Shown here piece after piece: positions 7,189 to 14,660 of a stretch of 46,803 bases of DNA (its first letter is position 1; each line of letters opens with the position of its first letter). The stretch lies in assembly GCF_019913785.1 (NCBI RefSeq), contig NZ_JAIOHK010000070.1:1-46803 (forward strand). The letters are read 5' to 3'. This stretch comes from Altibacter sp. (lineage in GTDB: Bacteria; Bacteroidota; Bacteroidia; Flavobacteriales; Flavobacteriaceae). The translations under genes were made by a program, and so were the position numbers. Under the pieces are notes generated by a model. It was given only the letters and a program-made list of their open reading frames with translations. It made no database searches and had not been told where the DNA came from.

Positions 7189-7256
7189 GCTTAATTAATT
7201 GGGGAGTTAAACAAAGCGATTATAAAGGACTATTCTTGATTGAGTAGTCCTTTCAT
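7189..7256 (+). ncRNA. Small RNA, copy 3 of 3
   Basis: A predicted RNA of about 68 nt. The 5' TAGCTTAATTAATT segment is shared exactly with copy 1. The hairpin TTAATT-GGGG-AGTTAA is at 7195-7210. The terminator stem AAAGGACTATTC / GAGTAGTCCTTT (7224-7253) has quite different bases from copies 1 and 2 but keeps full pairing, including a wobble near the loop at the same place. There is no start codon in the module. A further terminator-like hairpin at 7295-7330 lies downstream. Confidence 0.67.
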
Positions 7257-7294
7257 TTAAAAATCTAATTGAATGTAGCCAAGTTCTCATTAGT

Positions 7295-7330
7295 AAAAAG
7301 CCTTGTCAACAATATTGACAAGGCTTTTTT
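7295..7330. terminator. Bidirectional terminator hairpin
   Basis: A perfect 15-bp inverted repeat (AAAAAGCCTTGTCAA / TTGACAAGGCTTTTT) around CAATA with a T tract. It closes the small-RNA array on its right side and lies only 22 bases before the DUF1801 start codon. Confidence 0.82.
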
Positions 7331-7351
7331 TATTTATGTATTTTAGCCGTG

Positions 7352-7711
7352 ATGAAACCTGCCGAAGCCTACATATTAAAACAATCCGAACCTTTTCGAT
7401 CTATCTTATTGCAGCTACAGCTTATCATTGAATCGACAGTGGATGATGCCGAATTGCTGTATAAATGGGGGCTCCCTTTTTATTATATCGATGGGAAGCA
7501 ACCTTTCTGTTATATGAATTGTTCAAAAGGCTATGTGGATCTGGTGTTTTGGCATGGCGCGCATCTTACACTACATCTGGATTCGCTGGTAGGTGGTCGC
7601 AAGCATTTCAAATCGTTGCGCTACACCTCTTCGGAAGCATTGGATGAAGAAATAGTAATTGAACTTTTACAAGAGGCCTATTCGGTACGAGATAGAGAGT
7701 ACTACAAATGA
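7352..7711 (+). CDS. DUF1801 (YdhG-like) protein
   Basis: A 119-residue soluble protein with the DUF1801 pattern: PAEAYILKQSEPFRSILLQLQLIIES at the start, the KWGLPFYYIDGKQPFCYMN strand-turn-strand segment and a hydrophobic core VDLVFWHGA. The fold is related to YdhG/Fra-like proteins whose biochemical role is unknown. The ATG at 7352 was preferred to the GTG immediately before it. The gene starts 22 bases after a strong terminator, so a leaderless or very short-leader message is likely. Its 3' end overlaps convergent kdsA by 10 bp. Confidence 0.75.
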   Translation: MKPAEAYILKQSEPFRSILLQLQLIIESTVDDAELLYKWGLPFYYIDGKQPFCYMNCSKGYVDLVFWHGAHLTLHLDSLVGGRKHFKSLRYTSSEALDEEIVIELLQEAYSVRDREYYK

Positions 7712-8520
7712 TTGATCGCCTTTCGAATCGCAACCAGATCGGTGAGTAATTTTTCCAGTTTTTTTAGATCCAACATATTGGCGCCATCACTTTTGGCATT
7801 GGCAGGATCGAAGTGTGTTTCTATAAAAAGGCCGTCTACCCCGGTGGCAATTCCTGCACGGGCAATGGTACTGATCATTTCGGGTCGTCCACCGGTAACT
7901 CCCACCGATTGATTGGGTTGTTGTAAACTGTGGGTGACATCGAGTACCACAGGGGCGTATTGCTTCATGGTAGGGATGCCTCTAAAGTCCACAATCATAT
8001 CTTGGTAGCCAAACATGGTTCCTCTGTCGGTAATCATTACCTGATCATTTTTACAGTCGGTCACCTTTTTTACGGCGTGTTGCATGCTTTCCGGACTCAT
8101 AAACTGTCCTTTTTTAAGATTGACCACCTTGCCCGTATTTGCCGCTGCCACCACCAAATCGGTTTGACGTACTAAAAAAGCCGGGATCTGTAGGACATCG
8201 ACATACTCGGCAGCCATGGCGGCGTCACTTACTTCGTGAATATCGGTCACCGTAGGAACATCGAAGGTCTCTGAAACCTTTCTAAGAATCTTCAAGGCTT
8301 TTTCATCCCCAATTCCTGTAAAGCTGTCTATCCGACTTCGGTTTGCCTTCTTAAAACTTCCCTTAAACACATATGGGATTTGAAGTCGGTTAGTAATGGC
8401 CACAATCTTTTCGGCAATGAGCATCGCCATATCTTCGCCTTCAATGGCACAGGGGCCTGCGAGCAGAAAGAAGTTGTTGGACTGCGTGTGTTTTATCTTT
8501 GGAATTAATTCTAATTGCAT
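7702..8520 (-). CDS. kdsA: 3-deoxy-8-phosphooctulonate (KDO-8-P) synthase
   Basis: A 272-residue cytosolic enzyme joining phosphoenolpyruvate to arabinose-5-phosphate, the first committed step of Kdo synthesis for lipopolysaccharide. Family landmarks are LLAGPCAIEGED (about 19-30), FKGSFKKANRSRIDSFTG, VLQIPAFLVRQTDL, GQFMSPESM, TDRGTMFGYQDMIVDFR and ETHFDPANAKSDGANM. Cys24 in the GPCAIE motif places it in the metal-dependent class rather than the E. coli class that has Asn there. The length is normal. A TATCTTTG box lies upstream on the minus strand. The other Kdo genes are not adjacent. Confidence 0.96.
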   Translation of the reverse strand: MQLELIPKIKHTQSNNFFLLAGPCAIEGEDMAMLIAEKIVAITNRLQIPYVFKGSFKKANRSRIDSFTGIGDEKALKILRKVSETFDVPTVTDIHEVSDAAMAAEYVDVLQIPAFLVRQTDLVVAAANTGKVVNLKKGQFMSPESMQHAVKKVTDCKNDQVMITDRGTMFGYQDMIVDFRGIPTMKQYAPVVLDVTHSLQQPNQSVGVTGGRPEMISTIARAGIATGVDGLFIETHFDPANAKSDGANMLDLKKLEKLLTDLVAIRKAINHL

Positions 8521-8538
8521 ACCGTTATGTTAAGAATA

Positions 8539-8546
8539 CAAAGATA
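8539..8546 (-). promoter_or_regulatory. -7 promoter box of kdsA
   Basis: Minus-strand TATCTTTG, a perfect TAnnTTTG match, 18 bases before the kdsA start codon; the leader would be about a dozen bases. No clear -33 TTG at the standard spacing. Confidence 0.55.
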
Positions 8547-8617
8547 TGGAATTAAAATGGTGGAGGAATTTTATTTGGGATTCCTATAACTATGCTTTCG
8601 TTTTAAAATCTTTGCGT

Positions 8618-8693
8618 TAGGGATAGTAGCGGCATCCCCCAATTGGATTGGGGATACAGCGGATAGCCCGCCCCGCCATTGGCGGGAACGCCC
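8618..8693 (+). repeat. Structured GC-rich intergenic element
   Basis: Two hairpins in a row: ATCCCC(C)AAT / ATTGGGGAT (8634-8655) and CCCGCC-ATT-GGCGGG (8672-8686). The first is framed by GTAGCGGC and ACAGCGGATAGCCC. The composition is far more GC-rich than the surroundings. From memory, unchecked, elements with AGCGGCATCC ... GGATACAGCGGATAGC around a variable hairpin recur between genes in flavobacterial genomes. Here it sits between the divergent kdsA and typA promoters. Only one copy is in this window. Confidence 0.5.
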
Positions 8694-8739
8694 AAAAAAT
8701 AATTAACGCTTTGTTATGCTTTAATCGGTTGAGAAACAC

Positions 8740-8747
8740 TACTTTTG
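8740..8747 (+). promoter_or_regulatory. -7 promoter box of typA
   Basis: TACTTTTG followed by CACCC, a perfect TAnnTTTG match 26 bases before the typA ATG. The -33 element is not clear at standard spacing. Confidence 0.6.
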
Positions 8748-8773
8748 CACCCGCCTTAAGAAAGAGCACTATT

Positions 8774-10567
8774 ATGAAGATTAAAAACATCGCTATCATA
8801 GCACACGTTGACCACGGAAAAACCACCTTAGTGGATAAGATCATGCACCATTGCAGTCTGTTTCGTGCCAATGAACATACCGGAGACCTTATTTTGGACA
8901 ATAACGATCTGGAACGTGAGCGAGGTATTACCATTACGTCTAAGAACGTTTCGGTGGTGTATAAGGATACGAAGATCAATATCATCGATACGCCAGGTCA
9001 CGCCGATTTTGGAGGTGAGGTAGAGCGTGTATTGAACATGGCCGATGGTGTGTTGTTGTTGGTAGATGCTTTTGAAGGGCCTATGCCGCAGACACGTTTT
9101 GTATTGCAAAAGGCGATTGACTTAGGATTGAAACCTTGCGTGGTCATCAATAAGGTAGATAAGGAAAATTGTACTCCCGATGAGGTACACGAAGGTGTTT
9201 TCGACTTGATGTTTGAATTGGGCGCTGAAGAATGGCAGTTGGATTTTCCTACGGTATACGGATCGGCAAAGCACAATTGGATGAGCGAGGACTGGAAAAA
9301 TCCTACCGACTCTATAGAACCGTTGTTGGATATGGTGTTGGAACACGTTCCGTCCCCAAAAGTTTCGGAAGGTAACGTACAGATGTTGATTACTTCTTTG
9401 GATTATTCATCGTTTACGGGTCGTATCGCGATAGGACGTTTGCAACGAGGAGTGCTAAAGGAAAATATGCAGGTGACCTTGGTAAAGCGTGATGGCAGTA
9501 CTACAAAATCGAAAATTAAAGAATTACATACGTTTGAAGGTCTTGGCCGTTTAAAAGTGAGTGAGGTACATGCAGGAGATATTTGTGCTTTGGTAGGTTT
9601 GGAAGGTTTTGAAATTGGCGATACTGTTGCCGATATTGAAAACCCGGAGGCCTTGAAAACCATTGCTATCGATGAGCCTACCATGAGTATGTTGTTTACG
9701 ATTAACGATTCGCCTTTCTTTGGAAAAGATGGAAAGTTCGTTACGTCAAGACATATCAGAGAGCGTTTGGAGCGTGAACTAGAAAAAAACCTAGCGTTGC
9801 GTATGCAGCCTACCGATAGTGCCGATAAGTTTATGGTGTTTGGTCGTGGGGTACTGCATTTATCGGTTTTGATAGAAACTATGCGTCGTGAAGGGTACGA
9901 GTTACAAATAGGTCAGCCACAGGTAATCATCAAGGAAATTGATGGTGTAAAGTGCGAGCCGGTAGAAGAAATGACCATTGACCTCCCTGAGGAAGTAAGC
10001 GGAAGAGCCATTGATATGGTGACGCTTCGAAAAGGGGAGATGTTGAGTATGGAGGCCAAAGGAGATAGAATGATCTGTAAATTCAATATTCCGTCACGCG
10101 GAATTATTGGGTTGCGAAATCAGTTGTTGACAGCAACGGCCGGGGAAGCTATAATGACGCATCGATTTTTAGAATACCAACCTTTAAAGGGAGGAATTCC
10201 TGAACGACAAAACGGAAGTTTGGTCTCTATGGAAAATGGTGCTGCCATTCCGTATTCGATTGATAAATTACAGGACAGAGGACGTTTCTTTGTACACCCT
10301 AACGAAGCTATCTACGAAGGGCAGGTAATTGGAGAGAATACGAGACAGGATGATATGACGGTGAACATCACCAAAACCAAAAAATTGTCGAATGTACGTT
10401 CTTCGGGAGCCGATGATAAGGCGCGGATTATTCCGGCCATTAAATTCTCCTTGGAAGAAGCCTTGGAATATATTCAAAAGGATGAATATGTGGAGGTAAC
10501 TCCTAACCATTTGCGATTGCGTAAAGTATTCTTAAAAGAAGTAGACCGCAAGCGTAATAAACTATAA
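8774..10567 (+). CDS. typA: Ribosome-binding GTPase TypA/BipA
   Basis: A 597-residue translational GTPase of the elongation-factor family that acts on the ribosome in 50S assembly and stress adaptation. The G motifs are intact: AHVDHGKTT (G1), RERGITIT (G2), DTPGHAD (G3), NKVDK (G4) and GSAK (G5). Domain II, the EF-G-like domains III and V, and the BipA-specific C-terminal domain (PRGIIGLRNQLLTATAGEAIM onwards) follow in order. The ATG at 8774 was chosen because MKIKNIAIIAHVDHGK matches the family start; the frame is open further upstream, but that part crosses the promoter and the structured element. It appears monocistronic. Confidence 0.97.
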   Translation: MKIKNIAIIAHVDHGKTTLVDKIMHHCSLFRANEHTGDLILDNNDLERERGITITSKNVSVVYKDTKINIIDTPGHADFGGEVERVLNMADGVLLLVDAFEGPMPQTRFVLQKAIDLGLKPCVVINKVDKENCTPDEVHEGVFDLMFELGAEEWQLDFPTVYGSAKHNWMSEDWKNPTDSIEPLLDMVLEHVPSPKVSEGNVQMLITSLDYSSFTGRIAIGRLQRGVLKENMQVTLVKRDGSTTKSKIKELHTFEGLGRLKVSEVHAGDICALVGLEGFEIGDTVADIENPEALKTIAIDEPTMSMLFTINDSPFFGKDGKFVTSRHIRERLERELEKNLALRMQPTDSADKFMVFGRGVLHLSVLIETMRREGYELQIGQPQVIIKEIDGVKCEPVEEMTIDLPEEVSGRAIDMVTLRKGEMLSMEAKGDRMICKFNIPSRGIIGLRNQLLTATAGEAIMTHRFLEYQPLKGGIPERQNGSLVSMENGAAIPYSIDKLQDRGRFFVHPNEAIYEGQVIGENTRQDDMTVNITKTKKLSNVRSSGADDKARIIPAIKFSLEEALEYIQKDEYVEVTPNHLRLRKVFLKEVDRKRNKL

Positions 10568-10661
10568 ATATTATTGATGATTGTTTCAATAAACTCTGTG
10601 TTTTTTAGTTTATTTGTAACTGTTTTGTAAAGAAATCATCATTTTAAAGTAATATAGCGAC

Positions 10662-10871
10662 ATGAACTATTTTTTGTATTTCGACCCGGGTTTAGGAGCC
10701 ATGATCGTTCAGGCTGTTGTGGCTGTGGCGGCAGGGGTGTTATTATTTTCGAAAAATGTGATGTATAAGGTGAAAGCTTTTTTTGGATTACTGAAAAAAG
10801 ATGATGATACTTACGATTCAATTGATATTGAAGAGCAAGACACCGACACACATGACCAACCACAAAAATAA
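10662..10871 (+). CDS. Small single-pass membrane protein upstream of the methyltransferase
   Basis: A 69-residue protein: a short N-terminus YFLYFDPGLGAM, one membrane helix (about 12-31), a basic segment (KNVMYKVKAFFGLLKK) and an acidic tail (DDDTYDSIDIEEQDTDTHD). The aromatic-DPG-G-M start followed by a helix and a K/F-rich stretch is seen in small proteins next to polysaccharide methyltransferases and sulfatase-like proteins in other bacteria. Function unknown; an accessory or anchoring subunit is an inference. Its last 20 bp overlap the next gene, which argues for translational coupling. Confidence 0.68.
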   Translation: MNYFLYFDPGLGAMIVQAVVAVAAGVLLFSKNVMYKVKAFFGLLKKDDDTYDSIDIEEQDTDTHDQPQK

Positions 10872-12240
10872 CATACATCAAGCTTCTTTTAGGGATCCTT
10901 CCGGATATATGTTTCACGATGGGAAAACCCTTCGTAGGTGTATCAATCCCATTTATTTTCCGCAGTATAAAAAACTAACCGAAAGCGGTTTTTTTAAAAC
11001 CCTTATCGATAATGGATTGTTGATTCCTCATGTTGAGACTTCCGCTTCAGAAGAAAAAATTGTAATCACTCCCGAAGAAATCCCGTTTATCACCAATCCC
11101 TACGAGTGGAGTTTCGAACAATTTAAACATGCAGCCTTACATACCTTAAAAATTCAGAAATACGCCTTGTCCAAAGGATTTATCCTGAAGGATGCTTCGG
11201 CCTATAATGTAACTTTTCACAAAGGGAAACCTATTTTTATCGATACGCTTTCCTTCGACTTTTACGAAGAGGGTACTCCTTGGCGAGCTTACAAACAATT
11301 CATAACTCACTTTTTTGGACCTTTGGTATTGGCGAAATATCACGGCACCGAAGTCTTTAAAATGTTGCAAACACATATAGATGGGATACCGGTAAAACTC
11401 ATCGCTTCCATGCTTCCGGGCAAGTCCAAATTAAGTTCTACGCTGTTCACCAATATACATCTTCTGGCGAAGATGGAAAGCAAGCACAGCGAAGACTATA
11501 AGGCCGAAACCAAGGTGGCAAAACTTTCCAAAAAGGCACAGAACAATATTCTGGAAAGTTTGTTCGATTATATCAAAAAACTGGAAATCAAAGAAGCTTC
11601 GGAGTGGGGAGATTATTATAACAAAACGAACTACGAGACAGCAGCATTTCAGGCTAAAAAAGAATTGATAAAGGCTTGGGTAGCACCATTGCAACCACAG
11701 AAACTGATTGATGTAGGGGGAAACGACGGAACTTTTGCAAGAACCGTTTTAGACAAAGTACCGCATATAATTGTAACCGATATTGACAGTAATGCGGTGG
11801 ATTATAATTACAAACAAATTCAACAGAACAAGGAGACGAATATGCTGCCCTTTGTCTGTGATGTTTTGCAGCCCGCACCCGGAATTGGCTTTAATAATAC
11901 CGAACGTAGCTCGCTTATTGAACGCCTTCAGGAGTATGCACCCGATGTGACCATGGCACTGGCTTTGATACATCATATTACACTTTCGGGAAATGTCCCT
12001 TTTGAAAAATCGGCTGAGTTTTTCGCCAAATTTTCTGAAAATCTAATTATCGAATTTCCCACTCGGGAAGATTCTTGGGTAGTATCGTTATTGGTTCGGA
12101 AACGGGAATTTATAAATCATTTCGATTTTTACAATGAGGCTAATTTTGAAGCAGGGTATAAAAAATTCTTTCATTTAGAAAAGAAAGAAGCGGTTTCCGG
12201 AACAAAGCGAGTGCTGTATTTGTTTAAAAAGATGAAATGA
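10852..12240 (+). CDS. Kinase-like domain fused to a class I SAM-dependent methyltransferase
   Basis: A 462-residue soluble protein. The first half contains a degenerate protein-kinase/aminoglycoside-kinase-like core: ILKDASAYNVTF (Asp114 and Asn119 at catalytic-loop spacing) followed by PIFIDTLSF (Asp131 in the DFG position). From about 280 it has a Rossmann methyltransferase with motif I KLIDVGGNDGTFART (about 284-298), acidic motif II VTDIDSN and MALALIHHITLSG. The start at 10852 overlaps the small membrane gene by 20 bp and avoids a longer overlapping extension. Its stop overlaps the next start (ATGA). This suggests a three-gene unit that modifies a surface glycan. The substrate is unknown. 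Confidence 0.78.
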   Translation: MTNHKNNIHQASFRDPSGYMFHDGKTLRRCINPIYFPQYKKLTESGFFKTLIDNGLLIPHVETSASEEKIVITPEEIPFITNPYEWSFEQFKHAALHTLKIQKYALSKGFILKDASAYNVTFHKGKPIFIDTLSFDFYEEGTPWRAYKQFITHFFGPLVLAKYHGTEVFKMLQTHIDGIPVKLIASMLPGKSKLSSTLFTNIHLLAKMESKHSEDYKAETKVAKLSKKAQNNILESLFDYIKKLEIKEASEWGDYYNKTNYETAAFQAKKELIKAWVAPLQPQKLIDVGGNDGTFARTVLDKVPHIIVTDIDSNAVDYNYKQIQQNKETNMLPFVCDVLQPAPGIGFNNTERSSLIERLQEYAPDVTMALALIHHITLSGNVPFEKSAEFFAKFSENLIIEFPTREDSWVVSLLVRKREFINHFDFYNEANFEAGYKKFFHLEKKEAVSGTKRVLYLFKKMK

Positions 12241-13721
12241 TGTCAACGCAAAAAAAAAACGTCCGTCATTCATTTTTTATCAGGTATAAGGCCACACTGA
12301 TTGCGGCTATCGCTTCGGGACTCTATCCTGTGCTATTTTATTACACCAATAATTTTTCGTTAATCAACTCGTGGAAGCATTTGGGCTTCTTTATTTGTTT
12401 TTTTCTTTTAGCGCCTATAATCACCTTTATAGGAGCCGATATGCTGTTTAAAAGGCCATCACTGCAAAAATGGAATAAACATATCGTTCCCTTTTTAAAT
12501 GTCTTTGCTTTTTTACTTTTTATACAGTTGTGCATATATGCCAAGCTACAAGTATGGTTTACTCTTGGGATTATATTGATTTCCTTACTGTTTGCTAGAT
12601 TCCTGTATCGTCTTTTAAGCAAGCTAGTTGTTATTCAGTTTTTGTTGGCAATCATTAGTTTATTCTGGTTGTTTCCAATCGTCAAAAATCAACTCATGTA
12701 TTCAAGTACTTGGATGCAGCAACCCGATAATATTGAGGCAGTTGTATTTAAAAAACGCCCCAATATCTATTATATTCAACCGGATGGATATGTCAATTTT
12801 TCAGAAATTGACAAAGGGTATTATCGACTAGATGACGATGATTTTAAAAATTATTTATTGGAAAGTAAGTTCACTTTGTACCCAGGTGTTCGGAGTAATT
12901 ATACTTCTACATTGGTGTCAAACAGTGCAACGTTCGCTATGAAGCATCATTATTATAATAATGGATTTAATTTTAGCGAAATCGCCAATGCAAGAGAGGT
13001 GATTGTTTCGGATAATCCCGTCTTACGGATTTTTAATAATAATAATTACAAAACGCATTTTTTGGCTGAATGGGGATATATTCTTACCAACTTCCCAAAG
13101 ATGGGGTATGATGTTTGTAATTTCGATTACAAGGAAATGTCTTTTATTTCTGAAGGGTTTGAGACGGAACAAGATGTGATGGCACCGCTAGAAACCTATA
13201 TTCAGGAAGATCCGGATCGTCAGAAATTCTTCTTCATCGAAATCTTTAAACCTGGACATGTAGAGTCGAAAAAGCATAAAACGACAGGGATTGTTGCCGA
13301 AAAAGAACTTTATATAAGTAATTTAAAAATGGCGCATGAAAAATTGAAGAATGTTATAAACCTAATTCAGGAAAAGGATCCCGACGCTTTGATTATGATT
13401 ATGGCAGATCACGGCGGCTATGTTGGATTTGAATACATGCTCGAAATACGAAAAAACACGACTGATCGGGATAAATTATATTCTGCATTCAGCACCAATC
13501 TCGCCATTAAATGGCCTGAGGGAATGCCACTTGAATTTGACCCTAATTTCCAAACAGGAGTGAATGTGTTTAGAACTCTTTTTTCATATTTAAGTGAGGA
13601 TACAAGCTATTTAGAACACCTACAAGATGATGGAAGTTATACCATTATTAACGAAGGGGCTCCGAAAGGCATATATAAGGTTATAGATAGTAATGGAAAT
13701 ATCACATTTAAAAAACAATAA
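12237..13721 (+). CDS. Membrane-anchored sulfatase / alkaline-phosphatase-superfamily protein, paralogue 1
   Basis: 494 residues: about four to five membrane helices in the first 150, then an external catalytic domain. The metal-site motifs are NIYYIQPDGY (Asp183), a Thr/Ser-rich nucleophile loop RSNYTSTLVSNSATF (about 219-233), FKPGHVE (His341) and IMIMADHGGYVG (Asp391, His392). This architecture resembles LtaS and phosphoethanolamine transferases: a membrane-tethered enzyme moving or removing a phosphate or sulfate group on an envelope polymer. There is no sulfatase Cys motif, so phosphoryl chemistry is more likely than sulfate ester cleavage; that is inference. It is translationally coupled to the methyltransferase gene. 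Two paralogues follow at 16190 and 17667. Confidence 0.75.
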   Translation: MMSTQKKNVRHSFFIRYKATLIAAIASGLYPVLFYYTNNFSLINSWKHLGFFICFFLLAPIITFIGADMLFKRPSLQKWNKHIVPFLNVFAFLLFIQLCIYAKLQVWFTLGIILISLLFARFLYRLLSKLVVIQFLLAIISLFWLFPIVKNQLMYSSTWMQQPDNIEAVVFKKRPNIYYIQPDGYVNFSEIDKGYYRLDDDDFKNYLLESKFTLYPGVRSNYTSTLVSNSATFAMKHHYYNNGFNFSEIANAREVIVSDNPVLRIFNNNNYKTHFLAEWGYILTNFPKMGYDVCNFDYKEMSFISEGFETEQDVMAPLETYIQEDPDRQKFFFIEIFKPGHVESKKHKTTGIVAEKELYISNLKMAHEKLKNVINLIQEKDPDALIMIMADHGGYVGFEYMLEIRKNTTDRDKLYSAFSTNLAIKWPEGMPLEFDPNFQTGVNVFRTLFSYLSEDTSYLEHLQDDGSYTIINEGAPKGIYKVIDSNGNITFKKQ

Positions 13722-13736
13722 TCGTCGCTTAGATTT

Positions 13737-14468
13737 TTATTTTTTGGAAAAATAATTAAGAAGATTATATTTAAGGATACACCAGAGTGCCCAAACGCCG
13801 TCTTTCCAGTTTATTTTTTTTCCTTCAGCATAGGTGCGGCCATAATAAGAGATTCCCACTTCATAAATTCTAATGTTAGGTATTCTTGAGATTTTGGCAG
13901 TCACCTCGGGCTCAAAACCAAATTGTTTTTCTTTTAAATTAATCCCTTTTAAAATCTCCGCCCTGAATAGTTTATAACAGGTTTCCATATCGGTAAGATT
14001 GAGATTGGTGAATAGATTGCTTAGAAATGTTAGAAATTTATTCCCTATAGTATGCCAAAAAAATAAGACGCGATGAGGGTTTCCTCCCATAAATCGGGAG
14101 CCGTAAACTACATCTGCTTTTCCGTCGAGCATTGGTCTTAATAATAATCTATATTCATTAGGGTCGTATTCAAGATCTGCATCTTGAACAATAATAAAAT
14201 CCCCGGTCGCCATCGCAAATCCCTTATGCAATGCGGCTCCCTTACCTTGATTTTTAGTAAGTGAAAATAGTTTAATATCTATGTCTTTATGTTTTTCAAT
14301 AAATCCCTCAATTAAACTTAGGGTATTGTCTCTAGAACAATCATTTACAACAACGATTTCTTTAGCCATGTCATTTGGTAAAATAACCTGATCAAGTGTT
14401 GTCAATATTTCGATGATCGTATTTTCCTCATTATACGCCGGAATTACTATAGAAAGAGTCTGTTTCAT
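13737..14468 (-). CDS. GT2 glycosyltransferase, dolichyl/polyprenyl-phosphate sugar synthase type
   Basis: A 243-residue GT-A enzyme without membrane helices. SIVIPAYNEENTI opens the nucleotide-sugar fold, VVVNDCSRDNT is the second motif, QDADLEYDP holds the DxD metal site, and YGSRFMGG plus the conserved ETCYKLFRAEIL segment match the DPM1-like branch. Such enzymes load a sugar from a nucleotide donor onto undecaprenyl phosphate. The product would serve the GT-C transferase encoded next door at 14661. It lies on the opposite strand between paralogue 1 and that gene. Confidence 0.85.
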   Translation of the reverse strand: MKQTLSIVIPAYNEENTIIEILTTLDQVILPNDMAKEIVVVNDCSRDNTLSLIEGFIEKHKDIDIKLFSLTKNQGKGAALHKGFAMATGDFIIVQDADLEYDPNEYRLLLRPMLDGKADVVYGSRFMGGNPHRVLFFWHTIGNKFLTFLSNLFTNLNLTDMETCYKLFRAEILKGINLKEKQFGFEPEVTAKISRIPNIRIYEVGISYYGRTYAEGKKINWKDGVWALWCILKYNLLNYFSKK

Positions 14469-14660
14469 ACAAAATAATTGGCCGTAAATATAAGTATATC
14501 TATTAAAAGGACTCTTGTCAATTTATTAATAGCCGAAAATATTGTTGTCGCTTCTATTATTCTGAACATTTGTATTCGTCCAAAAATGAAAATTGCCTAA
14601 TCTTTCTAGTTTTATAAGAATTACAATTTGTTAAAAAAGGCTATTTTTGAAGGACGTACA

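Noticed and set aside
8648-8773. Longer N-terminus for TypA
   Set aside because: The extension crosses the structured element and the TACTTTTG promoter, and the family protein starts at MKIKNIAIIAHVDHGK.
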